A stretch of 36,366 nucleotides of DNA from Gnetum montanum. Its lineage: Eukaryota; Streptophyta; Gnetopsida; Gnetales; Gnetaceae. The DNA lies in NCBI GenBank assembly GCA_015680685.1, contig MNCI01000146.1, positions 1-36,366 on the forward strand, given 5' to 3'. Each line of letters begins with the position of its first letter. The stretch's first letter is position 1. The notes under the pieces were generated by a model. The model saw only the letters and a list, made by a program, of their open reading frames with translations. It did not search any database and was not told the origin of the DNA. Shown here piece after piece: positions 1 to 8,843 of this stretch. A program made the position numbers and the translations under genes.

Positions 1-1368
1 TCTCCCAATTGATGATCTTAGATTAAGAGGTGGAAGTTGGTGATGTTCATGTTCCAATGTATATATGCTTTCATTGTTAGCATGAGTTTCCTCAGTTCGT
101 TCCATGCATATTTGTTTGCTCTTACGAGTAGTTGTCAACCATGGGGTGTCTACTACTGGCTGTGTGGTTGCTACATATAGGCATCTTTGTTGCAGAGTTT
201 CAAGGGCACACCTACTACATGTAGGAGATGAGCATCCCTCCATGTCATCACCCGATGAATCACTGTATGTGATGCATGGAACTTTCCTCTTCTTGATCTT
301 TCCACATATGTTTACCTTAGAGATTTCCAAGGAAAGATTGCGGATCCTAAGGCATACATCTACTGTGCTTAGCCATGCCCTTTCCATTATAATTGGGAAG
401 TCCCCTTCATTGTTGTTCACTTCGATCACCAGAAAGTCAGCTGGGTAGGACCAACCACACACAGTGGTAATAACGTCCTCCACCAATCCCAAGGGAATGA
501 TGATGAACTGGTCTGCTAGCTCTAGTTGAATGTTGCTCTTCTTAAGTTGGGGTAGGTTCCAGGTGTGATACATCTTTCTTGAAATTAAGTTGACTCTGGA
601 ACTTGAGTAAAGAAGAGCTCTATGTGGTTCATTTTCGGCGATCTGTAGATAGATTAAGGGACTCCCATGGTCAGTTAGTTTCCTGGGAAGGTGACCTACC
701 TTGATCCAGTCAGTTACGGTATGCGTTAACATAACTGTATGTGTTACGCCCTGTTGGACTGAAGGGTGCTTTGAAGTGTCAGATGGTGGAGGATTGTACA
801 TGGCCTCAACTGCTTGTTGTTGCAAGAGTTTGTCTGGGATTTTGGTTCTGAAGTAAGGTCTTCTCTTGTTACAGTTGTCAGAACCAGCAGCAGGTTAGAT
901 ATTTACAGCTCTCACAGTGTGACGTTGCTGCAGTTGAGGAGGAAGTTCCCTTTGCATTGTTGGAGCAGGAGGTGTTACAGGAAGTACTTGAGGTGGAAGA
1001 GGTGCAGATGGATTAGGAGGATGGTGTGGATATGGAGTGTTTACTGGGGGAGAAGGAGTCCTTCTGAAGTACTCCCGAGCTTGGTAGTGACGGTTGGGGG
1101 TTGCGTGACCCATAGAGTCACTTGGAGAAATCGATTGCTGCACATAATATCCATAAGGGTTAGGCTGCCAGTAAGGGTACTGTTGTTTCGGTGATGGCAT
1201 CCCCCATGACTGTGGGTATTGCCATTGCTGATGCTGTTCAATGGGCTGTGGTGGAGTTCCACTTGGATAATACGTTAGTGGTTGGTGGAACTGCCTTGGG
1301 TTACCTTGTGGATAAGGCAACCTTCGGGGTGTTTGCCGTTGATTGAGTCTTGGATTTAGTGCATACAC
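1..1368 (-). pseudogene. Element A gag C-terminal region and aspartic protease (open at left edge)
   Basis: One frame runs from 1,368 to the window edge with a single stop, the codon at 895-897. The first part is rich in Pro, Gln and Tyr and is the gag C-terminal tail. After the stop the frame stays open for roughly 300 codons and holds the retropepsin-like domain. Aligned with the copies in D and F, the catalytic segment ALLDLGS has become ALLYSSS at about 606-626, so the catalytic Asp-Leu-Gly is lost. Downstream the block FPIIMERAWLSTVD matches the second conserved protease segment of D and F. The length of the open frame despite an inactive site is odd. An open-ended frame of this kind is easily missed because it has no stop inside the window. 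Confidence 0.8.
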
Positions 1369-1404
1369 CCTAGACTTCTGTAGATGTGAGATAATAGGAC
1401 AACA

Positions 1405-2424
1405 TCACTTAGGATGGTCATAGTAGTAGACCTCACATCCACCATCATCATCTATCTTAGAATCTACAGCCACATCGGAGTTAGTGATTTTTCCCATATC
1501 CTTGTTATGTGCAGGGCTTAAATCTCTCCTCTTGTTCTTACCTTTGTCACTATTTTTCTCTACCTTAGACTCTTCTACAATTTTTAAGACGGTTTTAATT
1601 TTAGAGTCTAAGGAACTCCATACATCATCTACCTTAGCTGCTATTTCTGTTGTTAACTTTTGGATCGGCAAGGTTTTCCGGTTCAACAACTCTTCAATTG
1701 GTGACTCATCCTCTTCATCACAAAATTTCACTCCCTTCTTTCGAAGGGAGGGATCGCGGTTGTATTCCTCTGCACTTTCCCTTTTACGTAGCTCACCTTC
1801 TTCGTTTGCTACTTGCTCCAACAAGCTTTGCACTTCATGGGCTCTAAGTTGTGACAGCCTCCCTTGGGCATAGGTTACAAGGGTTCGTCTTATTTCATGC
1901 CTTAGCCCATCCACGATGTGGCGTAGTTGATCCCACTGTGTGTACCCATGGCCTAGGCAATGATGTAACAATGTGTAGTAGCGGGCCATGGTAGCATCCA
2001 AGGATTCGTGATGACCTTTCTTCTAGCCTTGGATCTACTTACGCAAATTGGACACTCTGGAGTATGTTTGATACTTTTCGTTGAACAGTTCTAGCATTGT
2101 ACTCCACCTCCTGATGGTTTCCGATTCTAAGGACTGGTACCAGCTCTCTGCTTCTTTGGTGAGTGTCCTTGGGAACAACTTAAGCTTTTGCCACTCACTG
2201 TATATATTCTGCAAGGCACATGCATCATGGAATGCCTGCAAGTGATTTTGCGGATCAACATTGTATCCCCCTTCAAATCGTGGGATNTGTGAAGAAGGGG
2301 AAGAAGAAGGGGAACCATCACCATGATGATGTTTCTTGCCTTCTCTTCGGCTGCTATGATCCCAATCGTGGTGAGGATCAAAGTGCTCGTCCTTAGCATG
2401 AGTAGTTGTTTCCTCTGTGAACAT
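1405..2424 (-). pseudogene. Element A gag core (capsid-type retrotransposon gag domain)
   Basis: Frames at 2,035-2,424 and 1,405-2,001 encode the capsid-type domain found in all copies here: RFEGGYNVDPQNHLQAFHDA, then WQKLKLFPRTL, ESWY, FNEKYQTY and the helical block beginning MDATMARYY. A Lys/Glu-rich linker follows. The zinc knuckle near 1,405-1,440 is decayed: the second Cys is Tyr (CEVYYYDHPK) and a stop falls right after it. A frameshift separates the two halves near 2,000-2,040. Compared with D and F, about 300 nt is missing at the single N at 2,287, between the Ser-rich stretch and RFEGG. Confidence 0.85.
2287..2287. other. Single N at a gag deletion point
   Basis: One ambiguous base sits exactly where about 300 nt of gag, present in D (18,825-19,128) and F (32,640-32,930), is absent. 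It looks like a closed or collapsed assembly gap rather than a real base. Confidence 0.7.
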
Positions 2425-2610
2425 CTGGTGTTCACAGGCATCAGAACTAGGGATATGTATCGTTGATCATAGGTTCTAATACTCATCCTCCTCACCATCG
2501 TTAGGAGGGGGAACATCCTTTGCTAAAGAACCTGTGATAAATGGTTTCTCATCTCCTATTTTGCTAAGGACATTCGGGGCTTTGCCCTTCAGAAAAGTAT
2601 GTTGACTCTC

Positions 2611-2964
2611 CTACCTTAAGTCCCGAATACGTTGGGCATCTGTGGGATGATAATCCCTTGTGTCAAAGTCATCCATAACGTATTCCGCAAATAGTTCTTG
2701 CATGCCAATTTGTGCCAAGGCAAGGAAGAGCATGTTAGGGACTGATCGATCTGGGGGTAACACAATGTTACCTTGCAAATCTCTCCAATGCAGTTGTTCG
2801 TCCTGATGGAGAATAAAAGTAAAGTTAGGAATATACTCATTAGGATGAGTATATGTCATCTTATATTGCTTAGGACTTGGCTGATCTTGGTTATGTTTTT
2901 TATCTTGCCGACTGTCTCTAGTATGGTCCTTAGGTGGTGAGTTGCTCTTATGAGAAGAAGGCAT
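2611..2964 (-). pseudogene. Element A gag N-terminus
   Basis: The ATG at 2,964 lies 137 nt inside the LTR end and starts a 117-codon frame (MPSSHKSNSPP...). The stretch THPNEYIPNFTFILHQDE recurs in element B at the same place, and both start just after a run of Gly/Glu/Ser codons, so this is the true gag start. The frame ends at 2,611; the next ~190 nt are still gag-like but full of stops and shifts. The domain is highly charged at first, then hydrophobic (LPPDRSVPNMLFLALAQIG). I do not recognise this N-terminal domain beyond its conservation between copies. Confidence 0.75.
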
Positions 2965-3083
2965 TTTTATCGATGTGCTAATTTACCGTATATAATTCTT
3001 CTTTGATTAACTCGAAGGTTCATTAAGGCTCACAATGATGTGAGTGATATCCCTTATGTTCTATTCAGCGCACAGACACTTAG

Positions 3084-3101
3084 TCCCCGACAACGGCACC
3101 A
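3084..3101 (-). other. Primer binding site of element A (tRNA-Asp type)
   Basis: On the minus strand the 18 nt read TGGTGCCGTTGTCGGGGA, one base after the LTR end. The usual Athila/Tat site complementary to tRNA-Asp is TGGCGCCGTTGCCGGGGA; the two differences are both C to T, as methylated cytosines decay. It fixes the direction of A and the inner border of the LTR. Confidence 0.85.
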
Positions 3102-3102
3102 A

Positions 3103-4135
3103 TGATGAGTGGTGAGGTACCCCTACACTCAACCATACGAAACGAGCGTAGCACGCACGATCCGGTCGAACTCCGTAGACTAAATGCCTAAATGCCCCAT
3201 GGAATACTTGGGGTTAATCATTCGTTGTCTTCCCAGACTTGTTGTTGTCACGGTGTATGGTTAAGTAAGTCCTAGGTATATGATTTTTATGGTCTTTTAT
3301 GGTTTTTCTCCTATGCTAAAGGGTGAAGGGTTGAGAAAGCTAACTAACTCTAACTAAGGACCTAAGTCTAAATTAACTAGCGTCAGCATTCGTTCCCGCT
3401 TACCGTACACACCCTGAACTATGCAACTGTGGCTACCAAACGCTAATCGTTACTGGGATCACCACACGTAACGCATGTGCTCGAAGTGGTCATATTGAGG
3501 CACCTAACTAGCCTAAGTATGATAAGCAGCTGATTCCTTGACTAGCCGTACACACCCGTAGGTGCTCGTAGCCATGTCATACTTATCCCACGTTCTAGGA
3601 GTGAAGGGTGAGAGGTCCTAACTAGCCTAAGTGCGATGAGCAGCCAATTCCTTGACTAGTCGTACACACTGGGACTACCACTGGGATCACCAAGCATAGA
3701 TCTTGGAATACGCTACTGGGTTACCAAGTAGTCTCAATGTTCGTAATCAAGTCGTACTCATACCGCATGCGACGAGCAGCCGATTCCTTGACTAGCCGTA
3801 CACATCCTTAGATTCTTGTAATCAAGTCGTACTCGTACCGCATTCTAGGAAAGCAATAAATAAAAATAAATAAAATCCTATCCATGCACTGCAAGGTTTA
3901 TCCAATCAAGTTCATCTTTATTGCCTTACACAACTTGTGTTCAGGTACAAAGTTGCTTGAATAAAGAGCCATTCACTCTAGGACTCCTACTGCGGGCACA
4001 TGGGAAATTAATCTAACTATGGAGTGATCAAACTGCTAGAGCTTCGCTACTTCTAGCCAGGATGGGAAATGAGGGGAGTGCCGCCTCTTATTGATAGATT
4101 TGATGACGGACCACGATATCGCTTCCATAGCATCA
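3103..4135 (-). repeat. LTR of element A, shared with element B
   Basis: On the minus strand it begins TGATGC and ends CTCATCA, with inverted ends TGATG/CATCA. The TATA box is decayed (plus-strand TATTGATA, 4,089-4,096); one GATATC (4,115-4,120) lies 18 bp upstream of it; the AATAAA signal is at 3,917-3,922, 166 bp downstream. Gag and primer site lie on one side, and ORF3 of B, with a purine-rich stretch just before 4,136, on the other. At about 1,030 bp it is longer than LTR F (776 bp), mainly through internal repeats at 3,505-3,845. It resembles LTR F more than LTR B. Confidence 0.85.
3505..3845. repeat. Direct repeats inside LTR A
   Basis: A block with core GAGCAGC, ATTCCTTGACTAG, CGTACACA occurs three times, starting at 3,521, 3,635 and 3,771 (spacing 114 and 136 bp), separated by 'CTGGGATCACCAAGC'-type segments. 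LTR E has a single copy near 23,197. The expansion explains the greater length of LTR A. Confidence 0.75.
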
Positions 4136-4728
4136 TTGGGTCCACTCCCTCTTAGCCTTAAGGTCACCTTTTGTAGATAATTCAGCCAACTATGCTCCTA
4201 TGTTAGGCAACCCAAGTGCTTGTGCAATGGCTTCTGCCGAGTAGGACACTTGAATATCTTTAATCTTGACAACAAACCCTAGCCTTTGGCTACTCCATAA
4301 GAGATAGGTCTCTTCCATGTACCATTCCCCACTAGATGTGATGACTAAACACATGGGAGAGGTTTGTAGTTGTGCCTTGACATCCTCTAGGGAATTCTCC
4401 AAAAATGGCCTGAAGTTGATCTCTTGAAGAATTGATGTTTGAATCTCTTAGGACTGAATGATGTCTAGGTAGGCTTGAGTCAATGCAACCTCAAGCCATG
4501 GTGCAAGTCCAAGTACTTCTCTTCTTTGTGATTATTCGATGGGCATTTCTTTCTATAGAATCTATTGGACAGATTCCACTTCAGGCTCCTCCCAAAGAGA
4601 TCTTGTTACATGGGTCACCTATGGTAGTTCTTGACCTTTTTCTTATTGGCCCCTTTCAACTCTAGGTTGTTTCTCCCATGGGGTTGTAAGGGTTCTCCTT
4701 CTAGTGGACGTTTTTGTTTGGGTGCCAT
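4136..4728 (-). pseudogene. Element B ORF3, conserved env-position ORF
   Basis: The ATG at 4,728 gives MAPKQKRPLEGEP; element E starts its homologue with MAPKRG at 24,701 in the same sequence context, which supports the start. Stops follow in the first 100 codons. The clear part (4,190-4,402) reads as a domain with PMCLVITSSGEWYMEETYLL and, near its end, AIAQALGLPN. E has the same pattern (SPLCP, SGAWYLGET, then AILEILNLPS). The I-x2-LGLP ending resembles the 'putative plant transposon protein' domains of Athila-like elements, but that is only a resemblance. It lies between pol and the 3' LTR, where env would be. No membrane segment is seen. Function unknown. Confidence 0.6.
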
Positions 4729-5194
4729 TTGTAATCACAATAAGACCATGGATTAGTAATCATTGTGTAACCTTAAAACAATTAGGATACCTTAACTCTT
4801 AAGCATAGTTACAATTGGCTAAGCTATGATTATGGTTGATTTAATTAGCCCAATTATCATTTATTTTATGTGTTATTATGAATAATTCATCCTGGAGGTT
4901 GTTGGAAGGGTTAACTTGGGAAAAAGTTTATGTTTATATATGGTTAAGGTTATTATCCATTTGGGGGAGTTAGGATAATTTCCAAAAAATTTCATCAATT
5001 TTTCATCGAAAACCTTAAGGTTTGTGGCCCCCATGATAAAGATCTTACCTTTGGTAACTGTAGGATCGAAAAACGGAGTGATTTGGAAAACGGTTGGGAA
5101 GTTATGAGTTCTAGAACATTTTGGGCTATGAAAAATTGCAAAAGTTCCCCATGTGTTATGAGCAATTTGCAAAAAATTCCAAATTTTCTGATGC
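4729..5194 (-). other. Conserved leader of ORF3 in element B
   Basis: This stretch between the TATA-like site and the ORF3 ATG matches 24,702-25,195 of element E in patches spread over its whole length, at nearly the same size (about 470-500 nt). A 98-codon frame (5,172-4,876) exists here but E has stops in the matching frame, so I read it as a leader rather than a gene. Confidence 0.5.
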
Positions 5195-5282
5195 TATATA
5201 TAGGATCTAAGTACTACATCGACAAGGCCTAGTCAACGAGGCCTTGTTGACATAGTCAACAATCACCGTTGACTTGGTCAAA
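5195..5282 (-). promoter_or_regulatory. Putative internal promoter upstream of ORF3
   Basis: TATATATA at 5,195-5,202 is followed upstream (higher coordinates) by hexamers ATCGAC (5,218), GTCAAC (5,232) and GTTGAC (5,246), 14 bp apart, then GTCAAC (5,255) and GTTGAC (5,268). GTTGAC contains the TTGAC core bound by WRKY factors. A 26-nt piece (5,213-5,238) matches U3 of LTR B at 12,204-12,229 in 20 of 26 positions. So this looks like LTR promoter sequence placed in front of ORF3. Element E has a TATA run at the same place (25,196-25,204) but not the array. Promoter activity is inferred. Confidence 0.45.
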
Positions 5283-6810
5283 CTTTTAAAATACAAAGAA
5301 TTTTTGGATGAAATTAGGGTCAAATGGAAGCTTAAAAGACCAAGAATAATATGAAAACATGAGAAGAGGGTGTTTAAGCTCATAAATTTGAAAAATTGGA
5401 GAAAAAATGGAGAAAAATTGATTTAGTGGATGAATGAAATGAAAGATTAAGGAATACTAAGCGATTTACGCAATGGAAAATGTGAAAGGTTAGATTGTGG
5501 CGATGTCAAAGGTAAGGAACCTTAACTAGCCAACCCAAGAGCTATACAAGTGGGTCCTCCACATAGTAGGCTCATGCCCTTTTTGCCCTTGCATAACCTC
5601 AATTAAAAAGTCCATGGGCCCCATAGTCAATTAATGGTCATGAAAAGTTAAAGACCAACTTGAAAGAATCCATTCAAGAATCCTAACATGTTAGACTTAG
5701 ACATGGAGCATAACATAGAACCCAACAGTGAGGTGAGTTATGGCAACATGGATGGATGATAGAGAAGGCCTAATGGAGTTCCAAATTAAGGTTATAAGAA
5801 GTCCCTTGTGGAATTGGTGGTTAAAATGACCTGAGAAGTTCCATCCTCAGTCCAGACTAAAACCATCCGCTTTCAGTGACTTTGCATTGCCACTCTAAGA
5901 CTGATCCTCCCACTTGAGACACTAGAATGCTTCCACAAAACAACCACCATTCCATAAGGAGAAGAAAAGGGAAGTAGGAAGTAAGAGAAAGGTCCTTAGT
6001 TAGAGGGGACCTTCAAGCATAGGTGCATGCTATTTGAGTCCCATAACCAATTCTTGTAGCCTGTTTATTTGTCCAAGGGGTGTGCTTTGAATTCCCATAT
6101 ATTATTTTTTTTCTTTTTTTTAATGGTAACCACACCATGTGAGGACTTATTCATGTCAAAGGGGTGTGCTTTGAATTCCCATTGTTGTTGTTGTTTTTTG
6201 AATGGAAACCACACCATGCAATGACATTATTTGACTTCCTATTAGTAGTTAGTGTGGAACGAAAAGAAGTTTGTGAAAAAAACTAAAGCACTCAAGCAAG
6301 TAGAAGAGTACAAAGCATAATAAGTCCCCTTGAAGTCATATCCTTTACAAACATTTGAATCTTTCCTAATTTTGGAACTACCAAGGTCACCAATTGATTA
6401 AAAGATTTTTAATGGAAGGGACCTCAAATTCCCAGAACAAGGAAAACCATAGAGTCCATTAGAAGGGTGGATGACGTGGAATCATTGCCTATTCCATGAA
6501 AAATAAACTATCTTAAAGTCATCAGACATCAAAATTCAAAAATAGAAACCAGATATCAATAATCACTCATTAAGCACAAACCATCATTAGTAAACAACAA
6601 TAATGGCACTATGCCCTGTGAAAATAAAGCAAATTTATTAGAAAAAGTGAGAAGATATCATACTTAAATTAAACAAAACAAGGTGAAATATATAAGAAAA
6701 TGTAAACTAGTCAAGAAGGTTTAAAGGTACTAAAGCTGATGTAAAATGAGAAAAATCCAAAAATCAAAAATTTGTAAAATAAAAACATCAAAAAAAAGGT
6801 AGAAAAACTA
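5283..6810 (-). other. 3' non-coding region of element B
   Basis: There is no convincing gene here. The stretch is homologous to 21,624-22,913 (D), 25,211-26,525 (E) and 28,921-30,234 (F), including the blocks around 'GGGTCCTCC', 'CATTCCA' and a T-rich tract just after the pol stop. It separates pol from ORF3. At 6,077 and 6,161 the block with GGGGTGTGCTTTGAATTCCC starts twice: an 84-bp tandem duplication present once in D and F. Confidence 0.7.
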
Positions 6811-6829
6811 AGAGGCCAGTTTGATGGTT

Positions 6830-7926
6830 AGCATGGTTGTCCATCCATTGAGGTGACATTCACACTGGTTTGTTTTGGTTCTAGAAAAGGTTTGACTTGT
6901 TGGATGTTGACGAACTACTTTTTATTTGGGCTATCAGGTTCATAGATTAACATGATCCTAGAGAGAAAGGTTTGATCAACTATATAAAGTCCCTCCCACA
7001 ATGTTTGGAATTTTGTCTTTTGGGGCACATGTATGGGGTTCTAGTAAAGAACCTTATCTCTTGGTTGAAGTTTTACTTTCCTGATTCTGAGGTCATGATG
7101 TTGCTTGTTAAATGCCTTATTGACCTCCAAAGATAGGGCCACTAAATGATTTTCTTCTATCATGTTCAGATTGATCAATCTTTCCTTTTGTGCTAGACTT
7201 AGGTCAAGTTTTAGATCATAGGTTGTTAAGAGTGTATAGATCTCAGATTGAATTAGGAGTGTTATAAGTTTCTCATACACTAACTCATAGGGAGAATAGC
7301 CAATAGAAAGTTTTTAAGTTGAACGATAAGCCCAAAGAGCATCATTAAGTTTTGTACCCTAATCCTTCTTCTATTTGCTAATGGTCCACATTAGTATTTT
7401 TGTAATCTCTTGATTAGTTACCTTTGCTTAACCATTGGCTTGGGGATGGTAAGGTGTTGTTAATTTAAGTTCTACCCCCAAGCTTTGCATTAACTTCCTA
7501 AATGTGGCACTTGTGAAATGAGTTCCATTATCAGAAATTAGTGAATGTGGCATCCCAAACCTATTCACAATATTTTTTTGTATAAATTTGGTAGCCATGG
7601 ATGATGTACATTCAGTCATGGTTGCTGCTTTTTTCCATTTTGTGTAATAGTCAACTACTACTATAATATACGCTTTCCTATTAGACATGGGTGTGATGAG
7701 ATCCATGAAGTCAACACCCCATATGTCAAAAGGTTTGAGTGGTTGAATCCACTGCTGAGGACCTTCCATGCGAGCGGTCATCCCCCCATCATGTTGACAA
7801 CGTTCACAAGACTTGACAAATTGGTGGGCATCCCTAAATATTGTAGGCCAATAGTATCCTTCCATTAGGATTTTTATGGTCATGTGTCTCCTTGCATAGT
7901 GGCCTCTGCAAGGCCCTTCATGAGCA
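6830..7926 (-). pseudogene. Element B integrase and pol C-terminus
   Basis: On the minus strand the frame begins with the HHCC zinc finger (HEGPCRGHYA ... SCERCQ), then the catalytic core: first Asp in WGVDFMDL, second Asp in SDNGTHF. After YHPQANG the expected Gln is a stop (CAA to TAA) and the third catalytic residue, Glu, is Lys (GAA to AAA), near 7,420. The frame resumes with ALWAYRST, IGYSPYELVY and a 79-codon open piece at 7,041-7,280 that forms the C-terminal part of pol. A stop also precedes the zinc finger. The product would insert the DNA copy into the genome, but this copy is inactive. Confidence 0.9.
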
Positions 7927-8218
7927 TCCTAGAGAATGCATAGTTGATCTTTGTCAGGGACACACCAATAGATCAGGCCATCAGCACACACCTTGTAAAG
8001 ATGTCCATTGGTTTCCATGAAGTATTTGACCTAATGAAGAAATTGTTTCTTTTTCCTAAAATCCCAGTTTTGTAGCATCTCTTGAGTGAGAAGATATGTG
8101 AGGATGCCATTATACCATGTTGCTTTTGCAAGCGTTTATTCACTTATTGCTCCTGTAAAGAGGAGTTCGTTTGGAAATTGATTAGAAAGTAGGCTCTCTT
8201 TCTCTTTATTATCCCATC

Positions 8219-8560
8219 TTAGCGAGAGAGGTGTTTAGTGACCACATTCTCAGTCCCTTTTCGATCTACCATAGTGAGATCAAATTCCTGCAAGATCACA
8301 AGCCACCATATGACACAAGGGCTTATTGTTAGCTTGTTCATGAGGAAGTAAATTGCACTGTGGTCCATATGCATAAATACTTTGTAACCAAGCACATAGT
8401 GCCTGAACGTTTCTAGTGCATACACCACTGCCATTAATTCTTTCTTTGTGATGGTGTAATTTAACTATGCTCCCACAATGCTTCGACTTGTGTAATTTAA
8501 TATCCTTCTAGAAGTAGCAAATCAGTCGATTACTATCCCTTTGGGAACTAGAATCAAGAA
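8219..8560 (-). pseudogene. Element B RNase H domain
   Basis: The segment reads RILNYTSRS ... LNYTITKKELMAVVYALETF, then GYKVFMHMDHSAIYFLMNK and FDLTMVDRKGTENVVTKHLSR, the order typical of Ty3/gypsy RNase H, which degrades the RNA template during reverse transcription. A stop lies before LNYT. The domain joins almost directly to the protease segment: the whole reverse transcriptase is missing. Downstream, the linker to integrase is present with a few stops. Confidence 0.85.
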
Positions 8561-8843
8561 GAGGTTAACTTTGAAACTAGAATCAAGACGTGCTAGTGCT
8601 AGGGCTTGTACATATCATGGGACATGAGGTTAACTTCCAAAATAGAATCAAGAAGAGCCTTGCATGGCTTTGTCCAACAATCTGTAGATAAATGAGTGGA
8701 CTTCCCATGTTAAATATTTTTGTAGGAAGATTGCTAGCCTTGATCCAGTTAGAAACAACATGAGTTAGCATTACAGTGTGAATCCTAGGCAGTGCTTGGT
8801 TTAAAGGGCACTTGAAGGTATTTGATGCAAAGGATGAGGGCAA
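8561..8843 (-). pseudogene. Element B protease remnant and deletion junction
   Basis: The minus frame from 8,843 gives VMLTHVVSNWIK and MGSPLIYLQIVG, matching the lead-in to the protease in D and F. After a frameshift the catalytic segment reads ALLDSILEVNLM: Asp is kept but Gly-Ser is lost. The piece CTTGATTCTA...AAGTTAACCTC is repeated up to three times (about 8,548-8,640), and beyond it RNase H starts. The tandem copies at the break suggest slippage or end repair when the reverse transcriptase was lost. Confidence 0.7.

Larger units (their letters stand above)
1..4135 (-). mobile_element. Element A: Ty3/gypsy LTR retrotransposon, 5' part
   Basis: Reading on the minus strand from 4,135 to 1, the order is LTR, primer binding site, gag, protease. 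The 3' part lies beyond the left edge, so it is unknown whether A has a reverse transcriptase. The tRNA-Asp type primer site and the gag/protease sequence place it near the Athila/Tat lineage (inference from family knowledge). The LTR also abuts ORF3 of element B at its outer side, so A and B are arranged head to tail around one LTR. Gag is broken by stops and frameshifts, but the protease half is almost fully open. Confidence 0.9.

Noticed and set aside
814-1194. 126-codon plus-strand frame opposite the gag tail
   Set aside because: It is the reverse of Pro/Gln-rich gag codons; a shadow frame.
3505-3845. Spaced direct repeats resembling a repeat-spacer array
   Set aside because: Three irregularly spaced copies within an LTR of a plant retrotransposon; not CRISPR.
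4876-5172. 98-codon minus-strand ORF upstream of ORF3
   Set aside because: The homologous stretch in element E has stops in this frame, so it is better read as a leader.
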